Below are positions 44,836-56,500 of a stretch of 64,000 nt of DNA, one piece after another (the first letter of the stretch is position 1; the number at the start of each line of letters is the position of its first letter). The translations under genes and the position numbers were made by a program. The notes beneath the pieces are model-generated. The model ran no database searches and was not told the DNA's origin. It saw nothing but the letters and a program-made list of their open reading frames with translations. The DNA is from Cryptococcus deneoformans JEC21 (taxonomy: Eukaryota; Basidiomycota; Tremellomycetes; Tremellales; Cryptococcaceae), in contig NC_006691.1 of assembly GCF_000091045.1 (NCBI RefSeq), forward strand, positions 1,038,301 to 1,102,300, written 5' to 3'.

Positions 44836-46201
44836 TTTTTTTTTGGTGCGCGATGGGGGGAGATTAAACTACCAAGCTGACATTTCCACCACTCGTCTCG
44901 TCGTTATCGACATGGAGACAACTTTCTTTAACATCACGTGACAAACTGGTTTTGTTACGTAACTTGCTTTATCTTGTGCTCTTTTTCCGCCTGCGCACGT
45001 CCGCATATACTCCGTCGTCCAAAAGTCCAACTTTTGGTCCTTGGACGACAAGGTTGGCAATAGGCGTGGCAGTCATTGGCCAGTATACTCTTTACCATCT
45101 GCTTGAGATGGGTACTAGAGAAGTGATGAAAGTATTGTAGCAACATCTGAACGCCTGCACCTGTGAAACCTCGTCAAATAGCGCAAATTATGAACAGCTT
45201 ATCCCACGCACGCACAACAACTCTTTCAGGGAAGGAAAAGACAACTGCCTTGCTCCTTTCCCTGCCTCGACGTGTACATCTTTTGTTGCTGCAATCACTT
45301 GAATTACTGACTGCTTCGGCTGCCCATTCCCATCTTTTGGTTCAAAGCACTCCAAATTTACTCAAGTCACACTTTATGCTTTGGCACAACGCTGATCTCG
45401 CATCTGCCAAAGCGTTTCTGCGTGCTGAGAAGCGTATCGGACCGGGCCGTCAACTTGTTTTTTTTTTGCTTCGATTCGTGTTTGGCTTCCTCCGGGAACT
45501 GCTGCGGTCGGCATTGTCCGACTTTCTCAGCATGCTGACGCAAGCAGCCACGAGTGCATTGTTTGTGATGTCACGTGACCGGGAGAGAAGTTTGCAGATT
45601 CGGCAGGATTCGTGCCCGCCAAGGTGGTACGATGTTCTGAATTCCACCTCCGCCTGGCAAATCGTTTGTTTTCTTTTTCATCTCCTTTTCGGTTTTTCCC
45701 TTCAACTTTCCGAGCGCGTGTACTGAGGTGCGTACTGCCGTCTGGAGGCCTGTGGAAGACCAAGGTGGTGCCAGAACTGACTTTCCATTGCCCACCCAGT
45801 GTCGAACAGCCCTTCTTTGATTTTTAGATTCCCTTTCCCTCGGCCCCCGGACGCAACTTTTTGTTTTTCACGAGACACGACTTCTTTACACACCTCGAGA
45901 CACGGTCTTTACACAGGTTGGCACAGAATACACTACTGCCCGTGAGTCAGCGCGCCAGAGATACATGTATGCGAGATGGCTGGCTTGGTGCAATTCGATA
46001 TGGGCGGGATAGGGGGGACTAGCGTGGTTTCTATTATATGTAGTGACTCCGTCCCGGACGCCGAGCGCGCGTACTCACCGCAATATTATAGTCGTCCCAT
46101 TGGCCAAGCCAAATCATGTTATCGATATTACTCATACATATAGCTGACCCACTGTTATAGAGCCCTCTAATTCAATCGATACATAAGTAACTGAATAAAA
46201 T
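44836..46201. other. Long divergent upstream region of MTD1 and ERG5
   Basis: This is the longest gap in the window. CACGTG E-boxes are at 44935-44940 and 45572-45577, both within TCACGTGAC. An inverted CCAAT box (ATTGG) is at 46099-46103. A Leu-rich plus-strand frame of 178 codons, 45190-45726, has no recognised domain and may be chance or an upstream ORF. A GTGAGT at about 45948 might begin a 5' UTR intron. Confidence 0.45.
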
Positions 46202-48075
46202 ATGGAATCCCATACCGTTCTCCGCCCCACGGCCATCCCTGATCTTGCCGCGATCAAGACTTGGGGTCTTGAAGGACTCACCAAGGCCAAGTTCAGCTTT
46301 GACACGTGTGTATAACATTTTACAATTCACTCGAAACTCAAACTGACATATTAAACAGCAAAACCACCACTGCCACCATCCTTACCCTTATCCTCTCTCT
46401 TCTTGTCCTCGAACAGCTCGTCTACAGGGCCAAGAAAGCACACTTGCCCGGTGCCAAATGGACCATTCCCGTCATTGGCAAGTTTGCCGACTCTTTGAAC
46501 CCCACCTTGGCCAACTACAAGGCCCAGTGGAACTCTGGACCTTTGAGCGCTGTTTCCGTGTTCAACATGTGCGTTTTTAGTATCAAACAATTGCAGAGAG
46601 ATGAGTACTGATTCGCCAAACAGTTTCATCGTCATCGGTTCCTCCAACGAAATGGCCAGGAAGATCCTCAACTCCCCCAACCACGCTGAACCCTGTCTCG
46701 TCGCTTCTGCCAAGAAGGTCTTGTTGCCTGAGAACTGGGTCTTTTTGCACGGCAAAGTCCATGCCGACTACAGGAAGGCATTGAACGTTCTCTTCACCAA
46801 GCAGGCTCTCAGGTAGGTACATCGTCAAGTCATAGTTGAACGGCTACTGACAGCGTCGTAGTATCTACCTCCCCATTCAGGAGAAGATCTACCGAAGCTA
46901 TTTCAACAAGTGGATGTCTGATCCCGCCCCTGCTCAGCAGTACATGATGAAGATGCGAGACCTCAACATGGACACTTCTCTTTCCGTGTTCATCGGCCCT
47001 TATCTCACTGAGGCCCAGAAGCAAGAGATCAACGACAAGTACTGGCTTATCACCATCTCTCTCGAGCTCGTCAACTTCCCCCTCGCTATCCCTGGTACCA
47101 AAGTTTACAACGCTATCCAGGCTAGAAAGATTGTCATGAAGTATCTCTCCGCTGCCAGTGCTGCCAGTAAGATCAGGATGGAGGACGACGACGCCGAGCC
47201 CGAGTGTCTTTTGGACCACTGGGTGCGAGCCATGATCCTTGCCCGTCGTGCCAAGGATGACGGTGAGCAGACCAGACTCCTTTCTCGAGAGTACAGCGAC
47301 CACGAAATTGCCATGGTTCTCTTGTCGTTCCTTTTCGCCTCTCAGGACGCCATGTCTTCCGCTCTCGTCTACACATTCCAGCTTACTGCCGACCACCCCG
47401 AAGTTCTTGAGAAGGTTAGGGAGGAGCAGTACAGGGTTAGGGGTAACGACCTCGAGAGGCCCTTGACTTTGGACATGCTTGACGACATGGTTTACACCCG
47501 AGCTACTATCAAGGAAGTTTTGAGGTTTAGGCCTCCTGTCATCATGGTACGTTTTTGCACCATTCACCGCTACCGAGACATCTGACTGATGTGGATGTGT
47601 AGGTTCCCTACATGACCACCAAGCCCTTCCCCGTCTCCCCCGAATACACCGCGCCCAAGAACTCTATGATCATCCCTGCCTTTTGGAACTCTTTACACGA
47701 CGAGACCTGTTACCCTGAGCCCGATCGATTCCTTCCCGAACGATGGCTCCCCCAGGCCGACGGTTCAGCCCCTATCGCCGACTCCAAGCCCCAAAACTAC
47801 CTCGTCTGGGGTAGCGGTCCGCACAAGTGTATCGGTGGCCAGTACGCTTCTATGCATTTGGCGGCCACTTTGGGTACGGCGAGTGTTTTGATGGATTGGA
47901 AGCACGAGAGGACCGAGTTGAGTGATGAAGTACAGGTCATTGCGGCGTACGTTTTCTTCTCACCATTGTTCCCGGAGGGATTTCAAAGCTGACCTTGTTT
48001 TGTTTTGTTTTTCATAGTATCTTCCCCAAGGACCACTGTCTCCTTAAATTCACCCCTCGAGCTCCCCCTTCATAA
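46202..48075 (+). CDS. ERG5: Sterol C-22 desaturase (cytochrome P450 61)
   Basis: Erg5 adds the C-22 double bond late in ergosterol synthesis, in the ER membrane. ATG 46202 gives MESHTVLRPTAIPDLAAIKT; TILTLILSLLVLEQLVYRA is the membrane anchor. Then AKWTIPVIGKFADSLNPTL and LLPENWVFLHGKVHADYRK. P450 landmarks: I-helix LLSFLFASQDAMSSALVYTF, ExxR motif in TIKEVLRFRPP, the PERF-like FLPERWLP, and heme loop WGSGPHKCIGGQYA with the Cys ligand. The SQDAMSS I-helix and the E-D-rich loop mark CYP61, not CYP51/Erg11. Six introns; stop TAA at 48073-48075; about 530 residues. Trp in place of the usual Phe opens the heme loop. Confidence 0.95.
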
Positions 48076-48686
48076 GCTTCTTCAAGCTGTGTATTATGGC
48101 GATAAAGGAAGTAATGAAGTATTCTCTAATGTTTAAAGATACCCCGGTGTGGATCTTTCAGTAATATTAATGTTTTCATCGTCTGGAAAGTTATCTTGGG
48201 CGTCTGTATAGCTAGATGTCTCTCTTATGGGAATCGACCCCAAGAACACTGAAAGAATATGCAAACTCTCGTCTTGTCTTTGTAAAGGAAAATTGGCGCA
48301 TGATGAAAAGACCATACGACATCCAGCACAGTTTCTTCGCGTTTTTCTGAAGAGTCTCTCGCTCGATACGTTTTTTTACAAACGGGACAAGTCCATTCGT
48401 CTTCTTTCACCATCACTTCTCCGAGCTGGACAGCGCCATTTATTTCCATGCAGCTCTACTTTTCGATCCAGTTGAATCAATCTTTCTATTGCTTTGTCTA
48501 GGCCCACTCTCATTGGGATCATCTTGGAGCGTAATATTACATATCTTACAAAACCTTTATTATCATTTCTCCCATACCGTTAACTCCCATTCTCTCATGA
48601 TATATGCTTGTCCATATCGTGACCTTAAATACCCAAGAAGTTCTAAAGGGATTGTCCTCTTCATGGTCTCAGAATGAAGACCTTGA
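48076..48686. other. Convergent gap between ERG5 and the RNase III gene
   Basis: Two convergent 3' flanks with AT-rich sequence. No gene seen. Confidence 0.5.
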
Positions 48687-50205
48687 TCAAACCACTTCTA
48701 GCTGCATTAGGATCTTGTATGCCGCAACCGTGGCCGCCTGTTTCTTCTTTGTTCGTGTAGCTTCACCTTGCCTATACTCATTGATTAGCCTACGCCTCTC
48801 TTTTGGTCGAGTGAACTGAAGCTCACCACTCTTTCCCGTCCCTATTACGTGCGATTACAATCGCCTTCCACATATCAACTCCCCGTGGCTCATACGTATA
48901 CACAGGCATACCCGCCCCTCTGGAGATGAACAGCTCGTTAAGCTTTCCTGACGCACCATTCGCCAAGTCGTCGAGGTCGGTATCCATTAATCCAGCCTTG
49001 ACAGCTGTTTCTGCTTCCAACCGTTCTTGTTCCTTCTTCATGTAACCCAATACCCATTCAGCGATCGGTTCAAAGAGTGGTCGAAGCCATCCTTGCAAAT
49101 GTTCAAGACCTTGTCCATGAGTTTTTGGCCCGTCACCTCCGTCAACATCTTTCGTGTTGCCTATTTGAGAAGAAAGTCAGGACCATTACTCTTGGCTTTG
49201 CCTTGAATCCTTACCATGTTTGAGATAAGAGTAGTGGAGGCCAGCGACATATGCCTCAAAGATGTTGGCTGTGGTTTTTGTCCCGTTCTTCAAAATTTCT
49301 GTAGCATTCACGTCTGTTATGAGACGTTCTGGCATCTTATAGCGCCTAGAGAGTTGTGATAACGTCTGATTGCAAACGCAGATAGCTTTCATTTCCTGAC
49401 GCAATTCATCAGTTGAGGTGGATCGCTGGGGCCCATGTTTAGATACGCACAGTTGCGTTGCCCGGATTGAGGTTCGGATACAAGTCGTGAAGCAAACAGG
49501 TCACAATACAGCCTGTCGATGGCGTCAGATAGAGCTCTGACAACAAAGCGGTCCGACTTCAATCCGACCTCGCCGGCCCTTCAGTTGTCAGCCTATCGAA
49601 CCGCACTCACCTAACAAAGCATCCCCGACATGTTCCAGTTTCTCATTGTCATGATGAAAGGCCTCCTTATCAAACAGTGCAGATTGCTTCCTCGCTCCCA
49701 CGTAGCTGGTGTGCGTAAAGACTTGACGTAAGAGCTCACGATCATAGATATCCGGAAGGGGGGGCAAGGGGAAATCCGGAAGCTCCTCCGGCATTTCCAT
49801 GCGGCTGACAACATCGGCGGCTCGGACCATGACGAGGAGTTTGTCAAAGGGAAGGTGGATTGGAGAGGACGGATTTTTGGAAGCCGTTGCGTTTTCGGGA
49901 GATACGGGGAGTTGGAAAGTTACTCGTGTTTCAGAAAGTACCGGGCCTTTGGATTTGCGTGGCTTGTATGGTTCTTTTGCGTTGCTTTGTTTGGAGGCCT
50001 TGAAAAACTTGGGGGTTTTCAGAGGCTTTGCAGCTTTGGGAGCCTTGGCCAGTTTGGGACGAGTCGAGTGTTGCGGTTGAAGCGGTCTACAGAGCAGAGA
50101 GAAGTGACGGGGCAGCAGGGATGTTCTCAATGCGGCTGGCGTGCGGGCGATGGCAGGGGCAGGATCCGTTCCTCTCCTCAGTGCGCTCTGAAGCATGCGC
50201 AGCAT
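48687..50205 (-). CDS. RNase III-domain and dsRBD protein, probably mitochondrial
   Basis: ATG 50203-50205 gives MLRMLQSALRRGTDPAP and a basic, Ser/Ala-rich stretch of about 100 residues that looks like a mitochondrial presequence plus linker. Then IYDRELLRQVFTHTSYVGAR and HHDNEKLEHVGDALLG, the RNase III signature, followed by CLLHDLYPNLNPGNATVLRA, LSRRYKMPERLI and TTANIFEAYVAGLHYSYLKH. A linker with WLRPLFEPIAEWVLGYM precedes a short dsRBD. Its end (EWLINEYRQGEATRTKKKQ, AATVAAYKILMQLEVV) needs a 37-nt intron near 48790-48826 to stay in frame. Either a ribosomal protein of the mL44 type or an Rnt1-type nuclease; the Asp of the DxFEA metal motif is Asn here. The start is ambiguous: a second ATG is at 50194-50196. 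Confidence 0.8.
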
Positions 50206-50502
50206 AAGATTCCGAGGTCCAAGAACGAATACAAAAGGAGAGCGGACAATAGACGGAAAATGCAAATCGTTAGGAACAACACCCATCTTTCCAGGCCCCC
50301 GACGCGCCTTGTCGGGTCTTTTTGTTTCCAACTTTAGCGTCTTCCATTTCGATAACAGCAGCCGTCCTCATAATGATCCCAAGAAATGCCATTAATTATC
50401 TCTACAGAAGTACAAAAGTTTCGTCCAGCCAATCCATGCTATGCAAACCATTTTTCATCCCTTTTTTCAACTTTTCGCGCGCCATAATCGTCAATCCTTT
50501 GA

Positions 50503-53500
50503 TTACCAGAAGGAACACCTATTGAAAATCCAGTCAGCGTGATCAAAAGCCTTTAGAAGAGGGTGTAGACGTACCATCCCAAGAACGCCACACACAGGTT
50601 CTCTGTCTTTGTCGCCTCAACCACCAATTTCTCCACTTGGGACTTGACATCGAGTACAACGTCGGGCTTAAAATCTCGACCGGTCAATTTTCGTCGTACT
50701 CGTTCAATGACCTGCAGACCCTTGTCATTCTTCACCTCGGTATTTTCTACATCTGCAGTTGAAACCCAGTTAGTGATATTCTACGAACAATTCAGATCGA
50801 CTTGCCATTGAGAATCTCTGTCTCGTTCGCCTTGTTTTTCCTCTGCTTTCCGTACACCGCCGGGTCATCCAGGTCCTTGACTTCGCCAACGCCACCAGGT
50901 CGTTTGTCCGTCGCCGTAAGACGCCAAGCAATAAGAGGATCGTACACAAATGCTTCAAGCACGGCCATAAGTGATTCTCTGTTGTCACGAAGGACTTCCA
51001 TGGACACTTCACAGCTTCGCGAAAAGTTGCCAGTGATACCGCAGACCTGAAAAAAACAGATCAGTTGAACACTTTGCCAAGTTTGGGATGTAACTCACCT
51101 CCATGGCATGAATGAGCATTCGGGTAAGTCGGAACGGTACTTTCTCAGGGTACTTGTCTCTCTGTTGAGCAACCTCGAAACAATCACCCTGTACAGTAAT
51201 GTCAGCAATCTCGCCAAGCCAGCCAACCAATCATATTGCCAACGTACAAAGTCAATGTGCACCATCTTACCCGTAATCTGATCGAGCAACAGGTTTGAAG
51301 GATGTCTGTCACCCAGGCCAAGGATATACCCGACCATCGAGTTGAGACCCAGACTTCTAGTGTAGGTGGTCCTTCTCTCAAGCCAGATATCTGAGTTACG
51401 AGACTTGAGCCACAAGATGCGGTACAAATCCTGACCAGTTGTGTTATCCAAGGCATACTGGAAGATCTCGACCTTGTGCAAGAGCGGCAGAGAATCGTAG
51501 CTCTCATCAGACATCTGAGTGGTTGTTTAGCTTGCAAACATCTATTTGGACACGGAAACTGGGACTCACCTGCTGCATAAGTTTGTGCTCAATATCCACC
51601 AAGATTTTCCTTTGGTCTCGGTATTGTTTGATGAGGACGTGGATGGTATCACTGTGGGTAACCCAACCGAGTAAACCGGCACTAGGGGAAAGAGGAGTAA
51701 CAGAAAATCGCTGGATACTGAGATGTCGTTTGGCAGACTCGTGATCATTATTAAGAAGAGTGTTGACCAAACCGAAGAGCTGCATAACACGCTCGTCTTG
51801 TCGCAAGTCCTCGTGACCTAGATGCCATATTAGCGACAGTAGGGGGCCCTTTAGCTTCTGAAGGACTTACCCTTGAGGCAGTACGCATATTCTTTACCAT
51901 CCATACCGCGCATGCTGCATTGTCTTGGCTTTTGCTTGGAAGCAATGACCTTGAAGGTCGGGATAACGTTCTTAATACCGATGATAGGCTTGCCACTCTG
52001 GTAGGTACCTGGAACAGCAATATCCAAGTCTCGAACGGCCATCAACTTGGGCGAGACATATTGCAGCTCAATGACGTTCAGGAGCTTGAGCTGTTTGCCG
52101 AGACGCTGGAAGACGGAGTAGTAGACATCCCATGCTTGTTGAATTTCGGTCCCATCCTGAGTTATACGGTAACGCTTGAGATGCTCTCGGGCGATACGCA
52201 AATCATGCCCGAACGATTGAATAAAGGACGTCTCACGCAAGGTTTGGGGTCCCTGAGAATTAATTATATTAGTGTTGTCCCCCCCCCCCAAGCTTAACAA
52301 GACTCACGTTTTCGACAATCTCATGCAAAGGTTCAAGAACTCCCAGCATGCCAGGGATATCATGGTCACCAAAGTAGTGCTTTGACGCTTCTTCCAAACC
52401 ATCATACCACATCTCATGCCATAAGATAGCCGCTCGGATGAGCTCAGTACTGACAAGCTCGGCCTGGTCAACGATCTTGGGAGAGTGCTCTCGCATTTTA
52501 TGGGTGATATTTTGAGCAACAGTGCGTCGGGCTGCGACTGTAGATTTGGAGGCGACGGTAAGAGGGTAGATAAGGGCTTGAGGATGGGCTTTGCCAATAT
52601 CATGCAAGAGCTGTACAATGAGCTGCTGTATAGACTGGCGTGGCGTTTGGATACGGGCAATAATCTGCAAAGTATCACATTAAGCACTTCTCTGGGCAAA
52701 TATTAGATAAGACCTACCTGAGGGATGACCTCGAGCCAGACATCAATGTTGACAGTGGGCAGACCTTGGCTAACGGCCGCTGTCACTCCGCTAGAGTATC
52801 CATATGTAAACCAGAGAGTCAGCAGCCTTAAAGTATCTTGCAAGGAGTTGCCAGGAGAAAGCGAGATAGACTTGAGGAAACCTTCGACAGCAGGGATGAT
52901 ATAGGTCGTAAAGTGAATAGGTGAGAGACCTTGCTGTGATACTTCAAGCTGGGTAATAACTTCGAAATTGGCCAAAGCCCAAGTGTGCCAAGCTTGGTAC
53001 CACTCAGGGTCAAGTTCAGTGGCGAGAGAATAGTCGTGGAGAATGCCCGAGGGATCAGCCTGTCTCGTATTAGCAAGCGGTTTAATAAGTCGCAGCCGAA
53101 AACTCACAGATCCTTGGCTTTCCCTCAAAGTCGCTTGCCACTGACCCAATTCAACATGGCACTGCGCCAGCAGCTTGGTGTAAGATCCATACAACTTCTG
53201 GTCAGGTAACATGAGTCTGCCGTTGGGGCCCCTCGCTCCGATACCAACATCGTCGGTAAGCTGGTCCGTGAAGTCTCGCAAGTGTTGGAGAGTTTCGTAA
53301 CGTTCTTCTCGAGAGTCGATTTGAAGGTTCTTCGCCCAGGCCATACGTAGGTAAGCGAAAATGATGGGAGGTGGTGCTCGTCCTCGAGTCTATCAATAGA
53401 ATTAGCCAATTATCAATGACACACCAAGAGAAGGGACTCACGTCTTCCATTGATGGGTATTGGAAGCCAACAAGAGATGTCAGCGTTTTCTCGGCCAAGT

Positions 53501-56500
53501 TCAGCCTGTCAGATGTTCGACAGAGGTCCGCAAACTCAATCCAAGTGTCCATATCCTCATTAGGCTTGAGTACAAGGGATCTGACCTGAAGAATGCGCTG
53601 CCAAACTTCGACATCGCGCTGACATCCAGCCAAACTGTAGTGGATGCAGGTCAGCCAATGATCACTACAAAAAAATTGAGTGAAAAGAAATATTCACCGC
53701 TTCTTCCAAGTCTGTCGTTGCATCTCCTGTCGGGCAGGCTCGTCGGCGTGATCCTTGTAGGCAATGATTTCCTCAAGCTCAGCAAGCATTTGAATCCTCA
53801 CGACAGTACTGAAATCTTTCAGCAAAAGTTCGTCTTGCAAATGAATCATGACTTACTCGTACGCTCGGCCGTAGCTGTCACCAGTTAAGGTAGTCAACTC
53901 TGGATCCAGCCTTTCTCGCGCCTTGGAGATTTGCTTCAAAGCAGCAGGGATTTGGTTTCTGTGCACAGCTAAGATAGCCTTGAAGAACGCGCGATCCGCT
54001 CCGTCGCCCTTCATGGCGGAGATGTAATCGTCCATCAGATCCCATTGTTTCAGCGACCAACTAGCTGCTGCCGCTAACGGCGAGAGCAACTTTTTCTCCT
54101 CTGCCGTCCTGTTGGCCCATCGAGCCTGGACAAAGTCGGAGAGTTGTTCCCATTCGCCCATAGCGTGCAGACAAGTGACCTTGCCTTCAGTGATCTCCCA
54201 CTCTGAGAAAGTGGTCGAAGCATCGGCATCTCGCTCGTTCCACACTTGTAACGCTTCCTCCCACCTTCCAAGCTTTTCGTACCACTCGACCTCAGTAGTC
54301 ATACCCATCTCTGTCTGAGCCCATTCAAGGGTACCCCAGGCGGCATCGCTTTGCTGGAGTTTCTGGTTGACGTCAATGAGGTCTTCGATGACTTCCTTGC
54401 TAGGGTCCAGGAAGAATTCCTGTTCTTTGTAATGTAAAGCGACCGCGAGAGCTTGATAATTGGCAGCCTGATGCGAATAATCAGTTTTATGCTAGGCGAT
54501 TTCAAGCTCAACACTTACGACACTGCCCAAAACACGACTTTCGATAGCTACTTCCTTTTCATCATGCTCCAAGAACTGAGTGGCCCCGAGAATCATATTG
54601 ACAACATCGCCGGGGACATCATCTTTCTTGATTGCTCGGTCAAGATTATGCCATAAATCCTCCTATCATTGATCATCAGTGCACGTTCGCCTCCATCAGT
54701 ACATCACATCATCAACCTACCTGGTAACTCTCAAACAGCTCCTGCCAGCATGAGTAGAAAGCAACATTGAAAAGTTCCTTGGTGAAGGCCACACTACTCA
54801 ACGCCAAACTCCTTGCGGCCCTTATGGCTTGACTAGGGCTTTCTCTCATCATCTCATGACCCAAGCCAATAATCCAAGAGATCCACTCGGTCCTGCTGCT
54901 GGTGTTAAGCAAGTGGGAACAGTCCCAGGCCAGTTTAAGAGCCTGCTGGTTGACCTTAAGAGCAACAGGCTCTGGGGCAGAGGCTTCGACGGCAGAGTCA
55001 CTGGCGTATCGTTCGACAGGGCCAAGATCTGGAGGAAGGCGCTCGCGGTTGAGCAATTGGGTTATGAGCGCTTCGTAACCAGGATGTGATATTTTGTTTT
55101 CCACCAAAGCCTGTATAATATCAGAGTAATCCAGGAATTGATTCTAAGTTCGACTCACTTTGTTTACCATAGGAATGAAGATAGCATAATCTGGGCCGAA
55201 CTGCAACACCAAAACGCAAAGTGTTTCCATTGCAGTCTGCCTCAACTCCTCTGAGCTATTACCCAAAGTTCTTACCAACGGGTGGATGATCTGACTCGCA
55301 TGGTCCGAAAAGTTGACTTTACGACAAAGCTGTCCTGTAGTGCGCAAAGCAGCAATGCGGAGAGAATCGGGGGCGGCCGGGTTCTCAAAAGATCGAACAA
55401 TGACGGGCAAGACAAGGTGGAGGTAGTCTTCGATAGATTCGCCAAAGACGTAGAAGGCTTTCAGAATCTGAAGCAAAGTGTTGAGTTTCAGCTCCGGGAG
55501 GTGCTTGGCTGACAAGTCTCCATCAAACGATCTCAAAATCTGCTGCAAAAGCTTGGGCAAGTATGCCTTGAATTCACCTTCCACAGCCTTCGCGATGGCC
55601 TCAACGAGGGAGATGATGGTAATTTGAAGAGTAGAGTTGGGGTTCCAGAACTCGTGGATTAGATCAAAGACATCATTGAGGTAGTTGCGGATATGCAGTT
55701 TAACGATTGTAATAAATTGCGCAAGTTGTTTGAGGTAAAGCTCGGTACGAGAGGAATGTGCAATGCGAATGACATTGAGGAATGCAGGGACGATCTATTG
55801 ACTGTCAGTAACGCCGCCTTTGTATCATTTATTCACATACCTGAGGGAGGAAGTTGACACATCTCAATCGTTGAGTCCTAAAAATCATCATAATTGCTTC
55901 CACGGCTTGATAATGATCCTTGTAAGTAGAGTCATGCAAGACGTTGACTAAAGAATGGATGACAACAGTCTGGAAGAACTCGTCATTGACTGAAGAGTTG
56001 TGTTGGTTGAGCAACACAATGTCATTGACTCGCGAGGTTGTCCCTTCGTCGATAGGGTCGTCCACATCACCCAACAAAGTCTATGCGATATCAGTGATAC
56101 GCCCAACAATCCATGAACAATCGCTTACCTTGTGCTTAAAGGGATCCAAGGCACCGAGCATACCAATCGTCTTGATCGTCTCTTGCCTGACACTCGAATT
56201 CGCCTCCATTCTCAAAAACCTAAACAGCACCCCCATCAACTGAGGGTAATCCGTATAGGGTTTGATAACTTCTCCTGTGTTACTCGCAATCTGCCCTAAA
56301 GTCTTGAGGGCAGTATCTCTCTTGGCGGGGGAAGCCTGGTCATTGAGCATTTCAATGACGAGGTCGAGAATGGCTCGGACGGAGGGGACGAGTTCTTCGC
56401 CCGCAACTCTGGCAAGCTCACCAATACATTTGAGGCATTCGGCTTGGACACCGATAGAAGAATCGGGGCTGGAAGCAGTGCGGAGAAGAACGGATAGGAT

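Noticed and set aside
44149..44880. 243-codon plus-strand frame across MTD1
   Set aside because: Antisense to conserved MTD1 exons and crosses the intron.
46830..47567. A 245-codon minus-strand frame across ERG5
   Set aside because: It is exactly antisense to clear ERG5 exons and has no recognisable domain; biased codon use of the sense strand explains it.
49799..50337. Plus-strand frames of 93 and 160 codons across the RNase III gene
   Set aside because: Antisense to the RNase III N-terminal exon; no domain.
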